A stretch of 64,000 nucleotides of DNA, from assembly GCA_007844125.1 (NCBI GenBank), contig CM017572.1:28193248-28257247 (forward strand). The letters run 5' to 3'. The notes under the pieces were generated by a model. It saw only the letters and a program-made list of their open reading frames with translations, made no database searches and was not told the DNA's origin. The DNA is from Sinonovacula constricta. Its lineage: Eukaryota; Mollusca; Bivalvia; Cardiida; Solecurtidae. Below, one piece after another: positions 11,880 to 23,632 of the stretch; position 1 is the first letter of the stretch, and each line of letters starts with the position of its first letter. A program made the position numbers and the translations under genes.

Positions 11880-13190
11880 CGGAGGAAGGTTTAGTATATG
11901 TTGTCCTTTATTGCCAGGTAGAAGAGTTGTGCCCAATCCTAGTCTAGTTATGCATCATTCAATCCGAAAGACCGGCCACAATAGCTCATATGGTGGAGTC
12001 AACTTGCGGAAGGAGGTCGCGGGTTCAAACCCTGGCCGGGTCAAACCAACGACATTAAAGTTGGTAGTAGTGGCTTCCCACTTAATTCTCGGGCTAAGGG
12101 GACAGCATTGTAGGTGTCAGTAAAATGGCCAAGCCGGGTTCAGTCCCTGGGCACCAAATAAGTGCCCCTGTGCTATAATGATAGAAATGTCGCTGCACAG
12201 TATCGGCAGAAATGCCGTCAAATCCAATCCCATCTCTCAATCCGAAAGTTATCTGAATAAATGGTCGGGCATTTAAGTGATTGTATTTTTGACTTTCCAT
12301 CATTTACTTTTTCATTGACGATTTTGCAGTATTGTTCCCATTTATTTATTAAATGCTTTTTAATATTGAATAAATTTGGGAGTCTAGTGGGACTGGTCAC
12401 CTACTGTTGGCTTAGCCCGGCCTTTGCAGCTTCTTCCGCCCTTTCATTACCTAAGATACCTGTCTGGTCACCATATTAAAGTGACTATATTTCTCCAAAC
12501 ATTGGTTTACTTAAAGTTTGATTTGATTGAGGAGGTCAGGTATAGACCTGCTATTCTTGTTTTCCATAGAAAAGAGAGCATACTGAGTCCGAGATTATAA
12601 CAGATCTTGTTTTTTCTTGTTCTTTTACCCAGCTCAATGTTTGCAGGATGGCATTCATTTCCCCTGTAGAGTAGGAAGTTTTGTCTGTTATTCTTTCCGA
12701 AAAAAGCTTAAGTCTTTTGAAGGAATACAGAAAGCGGACGCCAACATACCACTCAGTGGATCTTTACTTCCGTATGTATAGATTTTGACCCAATCGTTAT
12801 AATGAACTGTCCATATGTTCCAGTCTCAATGCCTTGATTTTGTAGGGGCAGGCATTTTTGTTGAACAGTTTGGTAAAACTTAAATCCATCTCGGGCTTTT
12901 TCAGGGTCCAAAGGTCTACCTCAGCCGGGAGGGGGAGGGAATGTATTTTTAGATCCTTTCCCCGGGTTTTTGTAATAAAGATTGACGAAGATTTTGTTCA
13001 CAGGCTTGTCCTTATTGCAAAGGGCCGTAGCCTATTATCTTACTGATTGATCATCTCAGACTTAGTGGGGGTGGGGGTTATCCCACCCTCTTGCTCCAAA
13101 ATACTTACGGGTGTGGATTTGAGAGGCCATAGAGCTATCCTGACAGCTGGATTTTGTAGGCAACCTAACTTTTTATACGACCCTCGAAGA
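11880..13190 (-). pseudogene. LINE fragment of the same family, interrupted by a SINE
   Basis: 11880-11958 matches 8900-8985 (GGTTTAGTATATGTTGTCC). The 13080-13175 end matches 7020-7100 (GGATTTTGTAGGCAACCTAA). Between them are remnants of connection and RNase H, with many frameshifts. The family 1 SINE 11971-12236 with its 12-bp target duplication splits it. No usable ORF remains. Confidence 0.55.
11971..12236 (+). repeat. tRNA-derived SINE, family 1, copy 2, with target duplication
   Basis: 266 bp, head to tail, flanked by perfect 12-bp duplications TCAATCCGAAAG at 11959-11970 and 12237-12248. The tRNA-like head has box B GGGTTCAAACCCT. It sits inside a LINE fragment, so it is younger than that LINE copy. 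Confidence 0.8.
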
Positions 13191-13219
13191 TCACATAATA
13201 GGGCAATGAGCAATGAATA

Positions 13220-14080
<861 letters not shown>

Positions 14081-14288
14081 ACTGACGGATTTTATTGCCT
14101 TTATGTATATACCGCTACACGAATGATGTATTAAACCAAACTACGAATAGCAGTATGAAATGTTTTAAAACTGATTAAATTCTGAAGAAATCTGACGCTA
14201 ATTCCAAATAATTAAACACTGCAATAATGTACTGATGACGTTGCATCTTTTTGTTGATTTTGCGGGAAAACATATTATCCACGTGTGA

Positions 14289-14319
14289 TGACGTCATATT
14301 GTTATGATTAATGACGTCA
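14289..14319. promoter_or_regulatory. Two CRE-like palindromes past the 3' end of gene B
   Basis: TGACGTCA at 14289-14296 and 14312-14319, the consensus for CREB/ATF factors. In block C the first is kept (49703-49710) and the second is mutated (AAGACGTACTT). Function is inference; such words also occur by chance and within the 31-bp satellite. Confidence 0.3.
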
Positions 14320-14511
14320 TTATTTTGATGCTGATGTAAAATATACAAACATGGCGAACTGAGATGAAAACATCAAACTGAATTGAAATAAACTTTAATT
14401 GTAGGAACTTTTGTACAAAATATTTAATGGAAATACAACAATACATCAACTACATACTTATATGTAACATTTACAGAAGAACAGAGTTTCAAACACATGT
14501 TTTAATTTCAT

Positions 14512-14517
14512 TTTATT
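14512..14517 (-). promoter_or_regulatory. Polyadenylation signal of gene B
   Basis: AATAAA on the minus strand, 154 bases after the stop codon. The same hexamer at a similar distance follows gene C, and the surrounding 3' flank is conserved between the two. Confidence 0.55.
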
Positions 14518-14670
14518 CCTAAACAAAATGTCGATGGAAGATTGTTTTGCTAAAATGTTGATTTAATTCCACTTTTATAACGAGTCACTAATCCACAAAA
14601 TGTCACAATCAGCAACAAAAGGAGAAACACAAATGGAAAACAAAATGTCCGGCATTAATTAATATAAACT

Positions 14671-15249
14671 TTACTTCCATTCCACCATCAGAAGCTGATT
14701 ACTCCCACCACCGACATACAAGGAACTCCTACTCACATCATAACTGAGGCAGAGTGGACGCTCGATCCAATCTTCCTCGGACAATATCTGACCTACCACG
14801 TGACCATCCTCGGTCACCTTGACTACGTTCTGTGAGTTCGCCCCACACACAAACACGTGACCGTGATGGTCAGTGGTCACACCCCAGGCATAAGACAGTC
14901 CGAGATCCTGCTGGGAGAGACAGAATATCCGCCTCCCGTTCGTGCAGACACATACAAGACCTCTCTCCCCGTCAGCCACATAGATTCGGTCGCCGGAACT
15001 GTTCACGGCGATGTGTTGGATGTAAGAGAACAGTTTCCGGCCGTCGGTGTCCATGGAGATCTCCCACAGCTTCCTGCCACTCCTCACGTCGTGTACATAC
15101 AAGATGTTACCACCCGGCCACTCAGCACAGTACAGTAGTCCGCCATGACAAGCGATCCTGGAGGTCTTATGTCCAAACTCGAAGGTTCGTGTACTGGTCA
15201 GACTGACGATGTTGTACACTTGGACTTTGGTAGAACCAGTGAAGGCAAC
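14671..15249 (-). CDS. Gene B terminal exon: remaining NHL propeller and stop
   Basis: 579 bp, 192 codons plus stop, joined in phase 0 after QEVA through acceptor TTTCCAG|GTT. It carries repeated blade motifs: GGLLYCAEWPGGNILYVHD, SSGDRIYVADGERGLVCV, HHGHVFVCGANSQNVVKVTE and SRSSLYVGGGSNQLLMVEWK. These alternate strand pairs and Gly/Asp turns as in NHL or SMP-30-like beta-propellers. With exon 2 the propeller is about 260 residues, roughly six blades. Such domains bind RNA or proteins in TRIM-NHL families; the ligand here is unknown. A minus-strand AATAAA lies at 14512-14517, 154 bases past the stop, and gene C has it in the same place. Plus-strand ORFs across this exon are antisense shadows. 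Confidence 0.83.
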   Translation of the reverse strand, partial: VAFTGSTKVQVYNIVSLTSTRTFEFGHKTSRIACHGGLLYCAEWPGGNILYVHDVRSGRKLWEISMDTDGRKLFSYIQHIAVNSSGDRIYVADGERGLVCVCTNGRRIFCLSQQDLGLSYAWGVTTDHHGHVFVCGANSQNVVKVTEDGHVVGQILSEEDWIERPLCLSYDVSRSSLYVGGGSNQLLMVEWK

Positions 15250-16348
15250 CTGGAAATACAGAAATGTAGACCAGAGTTAAACATTGTTCATGTACAGATT
15301 GGGTTGGTAACAAAATATACGTCAGCGTCCATAGTCGTAAATGATGCAACCTGAAAATAGAGGGAGAGGAAAGAGAACATTAATAAAGTCTTCGGCCCGT
15401 ATACACCAACTATTCTTAGTAACACTTGATAAAGTCATGGACTTTAATTCACAATATCTTTAGCATATATTAAGCAATAAGTCTGAAATGTTGCATGACA
15501 ATTTAACTTTGATATTTTGAGCTTAAACTTATAATTTAACTACATACAAAAGCTTAGTGTTCTTGGTATAAAATGGTGACTTGGACTTAAGTAGTGACTT
15601 GCGTTAAGAAATGGTTGGTGAATACAGGCCTTCATGTCATGGCACAAGTTCGATCAGTTTGTTTGTGGTGGATTAATCATGGCTGACAGAATATCATCCA
15701 CTCAACAACCTGAAAATATAAACATGCAAAGCAGGTTAACATTAAAATGACATTGTAAACAAATGCTAGTAAAAAGGCACTTTTCAGTCGCTTGCTATTG
15801 CCTGGTCTAAATACAGGAAAAATACAACTCGATAACCACCCGAATATACAAATCTGTACACTTGGTACACAAGCTGTCCTCCTGGCTCGGTTGAGTTTGA
15901 GTACGGTGGAAAGTCGCCATTTGTGTCTGAAAATGTGGAAATTGAAAAAAACCATGGTCATTTATCTGAACACGTTAAACGTTTTGCAATTACTAAAATA
16001 AAAGCCAATCAACATTTAAAATCGAGTTAAATCTAATTACGTCTTGCTTTTTGAATCAGTAACAAATTAAGTAAACTTACAGTAAATGTGTAAAATGCAT
16101 TGTGTCTAGATCTAACCATTTACAATAAACAGAGATCTAAAACACAGCCATCGTCTGGGAACAGTTTTTAACTATATATAAGCATATATAAGCAATTTAA
16201 AAAGGCATATATTCAAAAGTATTATTATAATAAACAAACTTATACTTTACAAGATATCTTTGTACATTTTTCCTCAAGACCGCACAGAATCCATCTCACC
16301 TTGGCTGATTTCATGAACGCTCAACTTGTTGTTTCTTCCAAATATTGA

Positions 16349-16356
16349 TGACGTCA
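16349..16356. promoter_or_regulatory. CRE-like palindrome in intron 2, conserved in block C
   Basis: TGACGTCA within GATGACGTCATATTTTGTCG, identical at 51760-51767. Confidence 0.25.
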
Positions 16357-18868
16357 TATTTTGTCGCGTGACGAATGGAATGTGTTCAACAGTTTGCATA
16401 TATGTACGCGATAACCTGTGTTCGGCATACTACCTTATGATCAATGTGTGCAATTTTGAAGGATAAATCAAGCTTATTTTGATGTATGTTCAGCACACTA
16501 CATTATTTGATATATGTTACTACAATGCTGGAGCGTAGCTTGGCTTTTGATGTGTCGGGTTGGGGCGGGGCGTGCAAAATTCAATAATATCGCACGAATA
16601 TGTTCTTCTTTGTCGATCACAGAATCAATGTTAATGCTGAAATCGATGTTGAGGCTCTATCTGCCGGACTATATCCCAAGTCCGTGAGACAATAATTAAA
16701 TGTATATAAAGTATAGTTATTTATGAATAATTCTAACAATTAGCATTGTAAACCTCATGTTTATATAATTTCTTCATAGATAGGGCAGTACAAACTGGTA
16801 TCTCCAGTAAGCGGAAAAAAAGGCATCAAGACAACAATAAAAACCGAAATTCAGTTCTTGACCTGTCGACAATTTGTTTAAACACTTATTTTCATACGAT
16901 TTATTGGCATATTGCTGTTGTCCTCATGTTGTTTGAACCTTCAATTAGTACACAAGTCTCTGAGAGCATTCTTCCATTAAACGTCTTATGTGTTCATTAA
17001 AACGATCACAAACTTCATAATGAATAATGCAACAGCTTTTGTTTAATGGTGTAAAGAAGTAAGCAATAATCTTTAAAGTTCTAATGCATTCAAAAATTCA
17101 TTAAGCGACTGGCGTGGCTGGGCGGAACTGCTTACACCGTGCATGATTGTCGAACGGCGATTACTTTGTTAACTTCATTTCCTTTCTTCTTCCGATTTGC
17201 CATTTTTACTAAAGATTGGTTTATTATTGCAATGTGCGCTCATTTGTGCGTGCGTGTCTATGTGTGTGTAAACGGAGCATTGTCAAGGTAGCTTCTAACA
17301 TTTCTACCTTTCATACAGAGTAAAGAACAATTTCACTCATTGACGCGTAACCTCAAATACCCACCAAGAAGGGAGGTAACATTAGGTAAATGAATAAGTC
17401 AGAATACTGTCCCTTCCATAACGAAATGAGGGAATCACTACCATTTGCTAAATATATTTTGAAATGAAACAGGCGTCTATTATCTTACAAACAGTCTCTC
17501 CGCTTAGCAGGGCTATGCTTACTTAACCAAAATAAGCACTACTATGACAGCATATAGTGAAATATATTCATAGCAATAGTGACAAGATTGACTAAAAAGC
17601 GACCCAAAACTGACACTTTCCATAAGGTACCTATGTATAATATAATATCTAAATCCTGATAACACAAATCAGATTCTCTCATGCCTTCCGAATGCAGTCC
17701 AAGTCTAAATGTAAACGTTAATTCCAATTACGTCACGTATGGAATAAATCTCTTACATTGAATATGCTCAGTCACAACAAACGGTTTGCAATGCTTGGTT
17801 TCTTCACCTAATGATAAATGTATTTATTTCTATACTGTAACGTATTAACGTTTTGTTAGAAAATAATCTTATTTTGTTGTTGTTTTTCGTAATAGAAGAT
17901 ATTAAACTCGAAAACTAGTCTGTATGGTTTGCCTACATATCATGGTTTGTCTTATTTTGTTGCTGAATATACCACAACGATGACTATAAATCTCCACAAT
18001 GTCAGTCACAGTTCCGGTACCTTAAATAGTTATTGTTGCAATTACAATAGTGTCAGGCAATATCGCGTACATGTATGCAAACAGTGATTGAAATGTACAT
18101 CTCTTTTGTGACGTATTTTAAAACTTTTTGATCACTTTACATATATCTCCTTATCGTGACTATGTATCTCTCTTTCGACAACTTGTCACTCTCTTTTTCT
18201 CTTTAAGTGTTTCTAATTTTACTTTTCTCTCATCTTGTTTCACACACACACCGTACAGCAGTAAATGATTTAAATAAATTATAAGTACAATAAATAATAA
18301 TACAAATATAGTGCAAAGTTATAACAACCGGCAAATCATAGACTGTTCAGTACCGTACTGAAAAAATAATATTCAATGCTTTGAAAGGTATTATGTGTGT
18401 ACTAATATAAACATGGTCTGAGTCAAATCAAACAGGTGGACAAATAATATCTGTACAAAAGGAATCTAAAAAGAAATAGATATAGTTAGATTGTACAAGT
18501 TGCATATGAAACAACACTTTTAAATGTTTACATAATAATAATACTGGGTATTTAAAGTAAAAATAGTGGTATTATAAAAGTGGTATTATTAGTTTAATAT
18601 ATTGGTTGTGGTATTATAATATTTCTACCATGTGATATTGCTGTACACATATAAACAATTATAGTGTTGGTTGAGGCATAGGATGAGAGTGTTGGTATAC
18701 ATATTACCCCGCTGGGCAGCACCGGTATCTTTGGATGCAGGGCTGGAGCTTATTACTGCCTTGCCCACAGCGTCTAAGTCACACCCCCCGGGGATCATGC
18801 TCAACAGTCCCTTTTAAGTGTGGCTGCTTATTGGATGATGGTAGTAGTAAATCAACCATCTCCAATTA

Positions 18869-20385
18869 TACTGAGAGAAAAAAGTTTAGCAAGTTCGGAA
18901 ATATTTCACTGGTTTATTGAAACTATACCAATTTGACTTAAACCAAGTACATAATTGAATAAAGCATTTAGTTTTCAATTAGTTTGTAACAATAAATTGT
19001 CAAAACCCTGTTGCCTTAGCTCACTGTACAGCCTGAAAGACGTTAGGGGTAAGGCGTCAAAATTCACAAGGAGTTCAGTATCTAGTGTGACCCCCGTTAC
19101 AAGCTAATACTGCTAAACACTGACGTCTCATGCTACAAATTAGCTTTCTGATAACACGTAGAGGGATTCTGGCCCACTCAACTCGCAGAGCACGTTCAAG
19201 GTCCCGCACGTCGTCGACGTCATGATTCTCTCTTACACGACGACCTAAATGGTCCCATAGGTGTTGAATCGGTGAGAGATCAGGCGATCTTGCAGGCCAG
19301 GGGAGAAGTTGCACGTTGTTTCGACGTACGAAACCCTGTGTGTGACGCGCGGTTTGCGGGCGGCATTATTTTGCTGGAAAATCCCCACGTTATGTTGCTG
19401 CATAAATGGCAATGCAACAGGTTTGAGGATTTCATCACTGTATCTTTGTGCATTAAGGTTGCCAGGCACAGTAACGAGTTCAGTCTTACCATCATGGTAA
19501 ATCCCAGCCCAAACCATTACACTGCCACCTCCGTATCTATCTCGTTGGACAACGTTGTCTGCGTGGAGCCTCTCACCTCGTCTACGCCACACTCGAATCC
19601 TGCCATCCGCGAAGGATACATTAAACCGCGATTCGTCGGTAAATAACACTTTGTTCCATTGTCTGCGTGTCTATGGACGATGCCCCCGAACCCATTGGAG
19701 CCGTTCCTGACGATGCCTATGCGTCAACGGACTCCCGACGTAAGGCCGACACGCCTTTAGCCTTGCCGCGCGAAGCCTATTCCTTACAGTTCTGAGGCAC
19801 ACCCTAGTCCCAGTAGTATTCATGAGATCTCGGGCTATCTTCCCACTGGACATAAACCGGTTACGTCGAGAAAGCGTCGTGATGTGAGGGTCTTCGCGTG
19901 GCGTTGTTTTCCGTGGTCTGCCTGATCTGGGTCTGTCGTTGACTCGTCCTGTTTCCCTCAGACGGTTTCTAAGGCGACTAATTGTAGATTCATGGCGATT
20001 GAAATGCCGAGCGACAGCTCTTGCCGTCATACCAGCGTGGAGAATATCTACAGCTCTTTGACGTTCTTCTAACGTCATTCCTTGGCGACGCCCCATTGGA
20101 ATTTCTTCGAGTTTTAAACTGGTTATTTTGTTTGTGGTAACAGCTCAAAACAATGAGGTACATTACTCGACTCTACACGCTACCAAAATTGCCGTGCTTA
20201 CGTTGCACGTGATTTTCAAGTTTCTTACGCTTCGCTGATAAAATACACGGTTTTCGAACAAACAAAATAGACGTGTAAAGAGCATCGATAAGTACATCAT
20301 TTACATATAAAAACGTCTTCATTCGAAAGCTCAAAAAGAAAAAATAATAGGTGTGAAAAACTTGCTAAACTTTTTTCTTTCAGTA
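18869..20385 (-). mobile_element. Tc1/mariner transposon in intron 2 of gene B
   Basis: 1,517 bp, flanked by TA (18867-18868 and 20386-20387). Terminal inverted repeats of about 27 bp begin TACTGAGAGAAAAAAG on the left and TACTGAAAGAAAAAAG on the complement of the right end, both followed by TTTAGCAAG. Block C has the uninterrupted site CAATTATTTACAT at about 54403, exactly what removal of the element plus one TA would leave. Insertion therefore followed the block duplication, or block C never received it. Confidence 0.93.
19075..20096 (-). pseudogene. Tc1-family transposase, inactivated
   Basis: The N-terminal part (20096 down) starts MGRRQGMTLEERQRAV and has paired helix-turn-helix DNA-binding segments (ARAVARHFNRHESTISRLRN, then the GRPRKT linker). 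An in-frame TAG at 19671-19673 interrupts it. The catalytic domain continues in the same frame from LFTDESRF (first Asp). A frameshift near 19335 moves the end into another frame: LLPWPARSPDLSPIQHLWD. At the second catalytic Asp the sequence reads FQQNNA (Asn) and at the Glu it reads IQHLWD (Gln), so two of the three DDE residues are replaced. This copy cannot make active enzyme. Confidence 0.88.
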
Positions 20386-20443
20386 TATTTACATCCTGTT
20401 GCTACGGGCAAGTTAATAAGTTTCCTGCCCAATATATTCAGGT

Positions 20444-20681
20444 AGTTTTAATTTTATAATCTTATATATCAATATAATCATGTATAGATATTGAACTCTA
20501 TGCCTGTTATGGTTTGGCCATTATGTTTAATAACACAAATTTAGAGATAGTATGTTTAATTTAGTTTCAATTTTATAATCATATATATCAATATAATCAT
20601 GTATAGATATTGAACTCTATACCTGTTATGGTTTGGTCATTATGTTTAATAACACAAATTTAGAGATAGTATGTTTAATTT
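20444..20681. repeat. 119-bp direct duplication in block B
   Basis: AGTTTTAATTTTATAATC (20444) and AGTTTCAATTTTATAATC (20563) begin two near-identical AT-rich copies. Block C has one copy (54464-54579). Confidence 0.88.
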
Positions 20682-20759
20682 ATCAATCGCCCAGTTGTCA
20701 GTGCTTCTAATATATAAGCGTATTTCTATCCACATAGGATTATGGAGGGAGACATGTAG

Positions 20760-22552
20760 GGGTGGTTACACTAAATACCGACTGGAAGTAGAAAGTGTGA
20801 CATGGACTTTTTCTCTTTAGTAACAGTCTGTTGCTATGTTTTGGCATTAAATTTGCTATTTTGAAGGTAATCTGACCTTTTTGGTATCAAAAGGAAGCTG
20901 AAACTATGTAGATTTAAAAGCAAAACCCTTTAACCCCTATACACAATGACGGACTGATCCACTTTTACAGGAAGTACATATTTCATTGAAGTTTGTCGGT
21001 TACCGACTGGCAATTTGGCGGTATGCGCAGTCTATAAAGCTGAACCCAGGGTTCGACATTAAGGACCGACGGAACGACATTCACGAGCAGATCAGTGGTC
21101 CGGTCTAGCTAAGTCCTAGGCTAGCTGGACCGACTGGTCGTGTTCTAAATCGGACAAAGTTCGCTGAAAATCCGCCTTTGAATGAATCAAAAGTCAAAAA
21201 AATATTTTTTTAATGGTAAAACTCGGTCGCTATTGACGCTTGTCGATTCAGTTTCTTGGGAAACCCGTGTGCTATATTTAGCGGTATATTTAGTAACAAC
21301 CTTGACATGCGTTCACTCATTGGCTGGTGTTTTCAGAACGAGGCTTTTTCCCATACGCACTTGTCAAATATCCAATGTCGTAATACTAATTGTTAAGCGG
21401 ATACAAATGCTTATTTCTTCATCTAACTTTTTATTTTCTAATGTTTACGGAACTGTCATATTATTATTTATACTATTTAAAAAAATTGCGAGGGATACAA
21501 AAGCACGAATACTATCTGTAATGTTGAGATCTCAAGTATTACGACAACAGACTATAATACAGTTTGTTTATAATGCACTAAGCGCAGACGACACAAAAAT
21601 GTCGAGCAATGTATTTAAGTTAGGTTTTTCATCCGACAAGAGAAAAAAAAGAAAGACGGACGAAACGAAAGAGCAAGGATGCTTCAAAGAAACTGTATGA
21701 CAAAACAAAGCGGATAAGATAGTTTTGTCCAAAATGAACAGATGAGTTTAGTTGGCTAGATTTTGAAGAAAAGAGCATCTTATGTTTTATAAGACATGCA
21801 GATAGTATGAAGAGTGTGGAGGATTTGTTGTCGGTAAGGACAATTTCAGAATCGATAATATAAAGGGGCATTCTGAATCTCAATCCCATATATATCACCA
21901 ACGAAAATATTATCTTAAGTACAGCTCCCCGCTCACTACTTTTGTTGCATCCTACACTGGGGAAATAAAGCATGTTGACAATCATGTGAGTCTAGCCTGT
22001 TCAGTTGTGTGAAAACGTCTAGCCATATAGGTATGGTCATTAACTTTCTAGCCATATAATTACCATTATATATATATACATTATGATACCTATATTAGAT
22101 TAGAAAATTAAGTATAATCATACCTAAGTTGCATTAATAGAATGTTAAGTTTCATACTAATTTTCTAGTCATAAATGTCTCATACTTAGTTATATTGGTA
22201 TGTTATTGCAACACAATGCTTGAACTCATATAACAATTTGATTTAAGTAGGATTTGTATGTGTATTATGCGTTTTACATTTTGGTCTAGTCCAGTTAAGG
22301 CCAGGTCTAGTAAGTTTTCTAAGTTACTGGATCACTGGTCCAGCTCTCAAAAAAGTTAACGTCGAACCCTGGCTGAACCTTCTTACAAGTTGCAAAAGTT
22401 GCCTTATTTTTGGGTCTTTCTGATAGACAATAAATAGCTCGTCTATATATGGTTAAGGGGGTCCATCATAACTTGGTCATGGTGCAATTTGTTTCCATCT
22501 TTTCGCGATTCACTATAAAATATAGAACAAACTTATTTAGTGGTGTCTAACC
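20760..22552. mobile_element. Small non-autonomous element of block B, carrying a nested hAT
   Basis: Block C is continuous (GAGACAAGTAGATAATAG, about 54650), while block B has 1,793 extra bases between two TGTAG copies (20755-20759, 22553-22557). Without the nested hAT and its duplication it is about 460 bp. The ends show an imperfect inverted repeat whose best-matching part is CACTAAATA (left) and TATTTAGTG (right). No coding sequence. Superfamily unknown. Confidence 0.6.
21047..22371 (+). mobile_element. hAT-like transposon remnant, copy 1 (nested)
   Basis: 1,325 bp with terminal inverted repeats CAGGGTTCGACATTAA on the left and the complement CAGGGTTCGACGTTAA on the right. Perfect 8-bp flanking duplications GCTGAACC (21039-21046, 22372-22379) are the hAT hallmark. 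Inside, the plus strand near 21740 reads DEFSWLDFEEK, matching the start of the zinc-finger exon of copy 2, but it soon frameshifts. No catalytic domain. ORF 21182-21700 has no recognisable domain. Confidence 0.82.
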
Positions 22553-23315
22553 TGTAGATAGTAGTTGTGTGAGATGTAAGGGAGGTCACTCTCTATACCC
22601 GGAAGTAGGGAGCCTACAAATGGATTTCTTGTGTATTTTGATTATTTTTACATAAAATAAATTGGATTGATGGATTTTCAAAGGTATTATGTATCAGTTA
22701 TTTCTGTATTTTGATTCAATAGTACATGATCCCCGGTTGTGGGTTTTATAGCTGTTATTTATTTTATGTATTTATGTAGACTTGTTGTGGTAAGTGTTTG
22801 TTGATCCTTCTAGCCATTACCGATAATGTTATGAAATCTGAAGCCGCCACTGGGAGGGGTCTATAGGGAGTTTGGTCCGGGACCAGAGTCCGTTGCGAGA
22901 TTTGGTGGATTGGAAAAATGAGCGCCTGCAAGAGTATGTTTGGGTCTCCCGGGCTATGGGAGAGAAACTCTTCCAACCTTCATCTGCTCCCTACCCCCTT
23001 CCATACGGATGAGGTGGCAAATGGCTGAACCGAGTAGCTCGGCATAAGTCGTTAAATTAAACACTGGACAAATATAAAATGAATGGGTATAGTACATGAA
23101 TATGGGGTGAATCTATCGCCCAAATAATATAATTAATATATGCGTGTCTCAAAGATATACTTTTAGGCTCAGCGGAGATAAGTCGTCCGACATCCCCCGA
23201 CCCAAGCGCGAGCCACTCGGGCCTCGGCCAGTCTAGAAACCACTGGATGACAGTATATGGGAAAATTGGTCCCTATTAACTACATTATCATATGCATGTA
23301 CTTTATTTTTAAAAG

Positions 23316-23417
23316 GGAGCCAGCAGAGTCGAGTCCTCCCAACTTTCTCCGGCCCAGGTCCAAGATTCTTGGGCCGTGCCCAGGGGCTGATCCGGACATG
23401 CCGCGCTAGGCTCCCTG
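23316..23417. repeat. Short element with inverted ends (block B)
   Basis: About 100 bp starting GGGAGCC and ending GGCTCCC, with GGGCTGATCCGGACATGCCG inside. It is present almost unchanged at 55815-55916 in block C, so it predates the duplication. Confidence 0.5.
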
Positions 23418-23477
23418 ATGGTGACTTAACCCAAGCGACCCCTTAGTGATATTGACTTCACCCAGGAGACCCGTATG

Positions 23478-23632
<155 letters not shown>

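Larger units (their letters stand above)
14115..18866. repeat. Segmental duplication, block B left part (matches 49525-54410)
   Basis: From TACACGAATG onward the sequence aligns with 49525-54410 almost without interruption: 3' flank, terminal exon and over 3 kb of intron 2. Outside the terminal exon I see no gene. The region holds shared landmarks such as GATGACGTCATATT (16347), a GT-rich tract near 17240 and TTACCCCGCTGGGCAGCACC near 18703. The homology continues past the Tc1 insertion. Confidence 0.85.

Noticed and set aside
14832..15206. Plus-strand ORF of 124 codons across the terminal exon of gene B (and 50274-50690 in gene C)
   Set aside because: Antisense to a conserved coding exon; the minus-strand frame has NHL motifs, splice signals and a poly(A) signal, the plus frame has none.
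21182..21700. 172-codon ORF inside the hAT element
   Set aside because: No transposase motif in this frame; the partner copy at 45-46 kb has the corresponding frame broken and on the opposite sense, so conservation does not support it.
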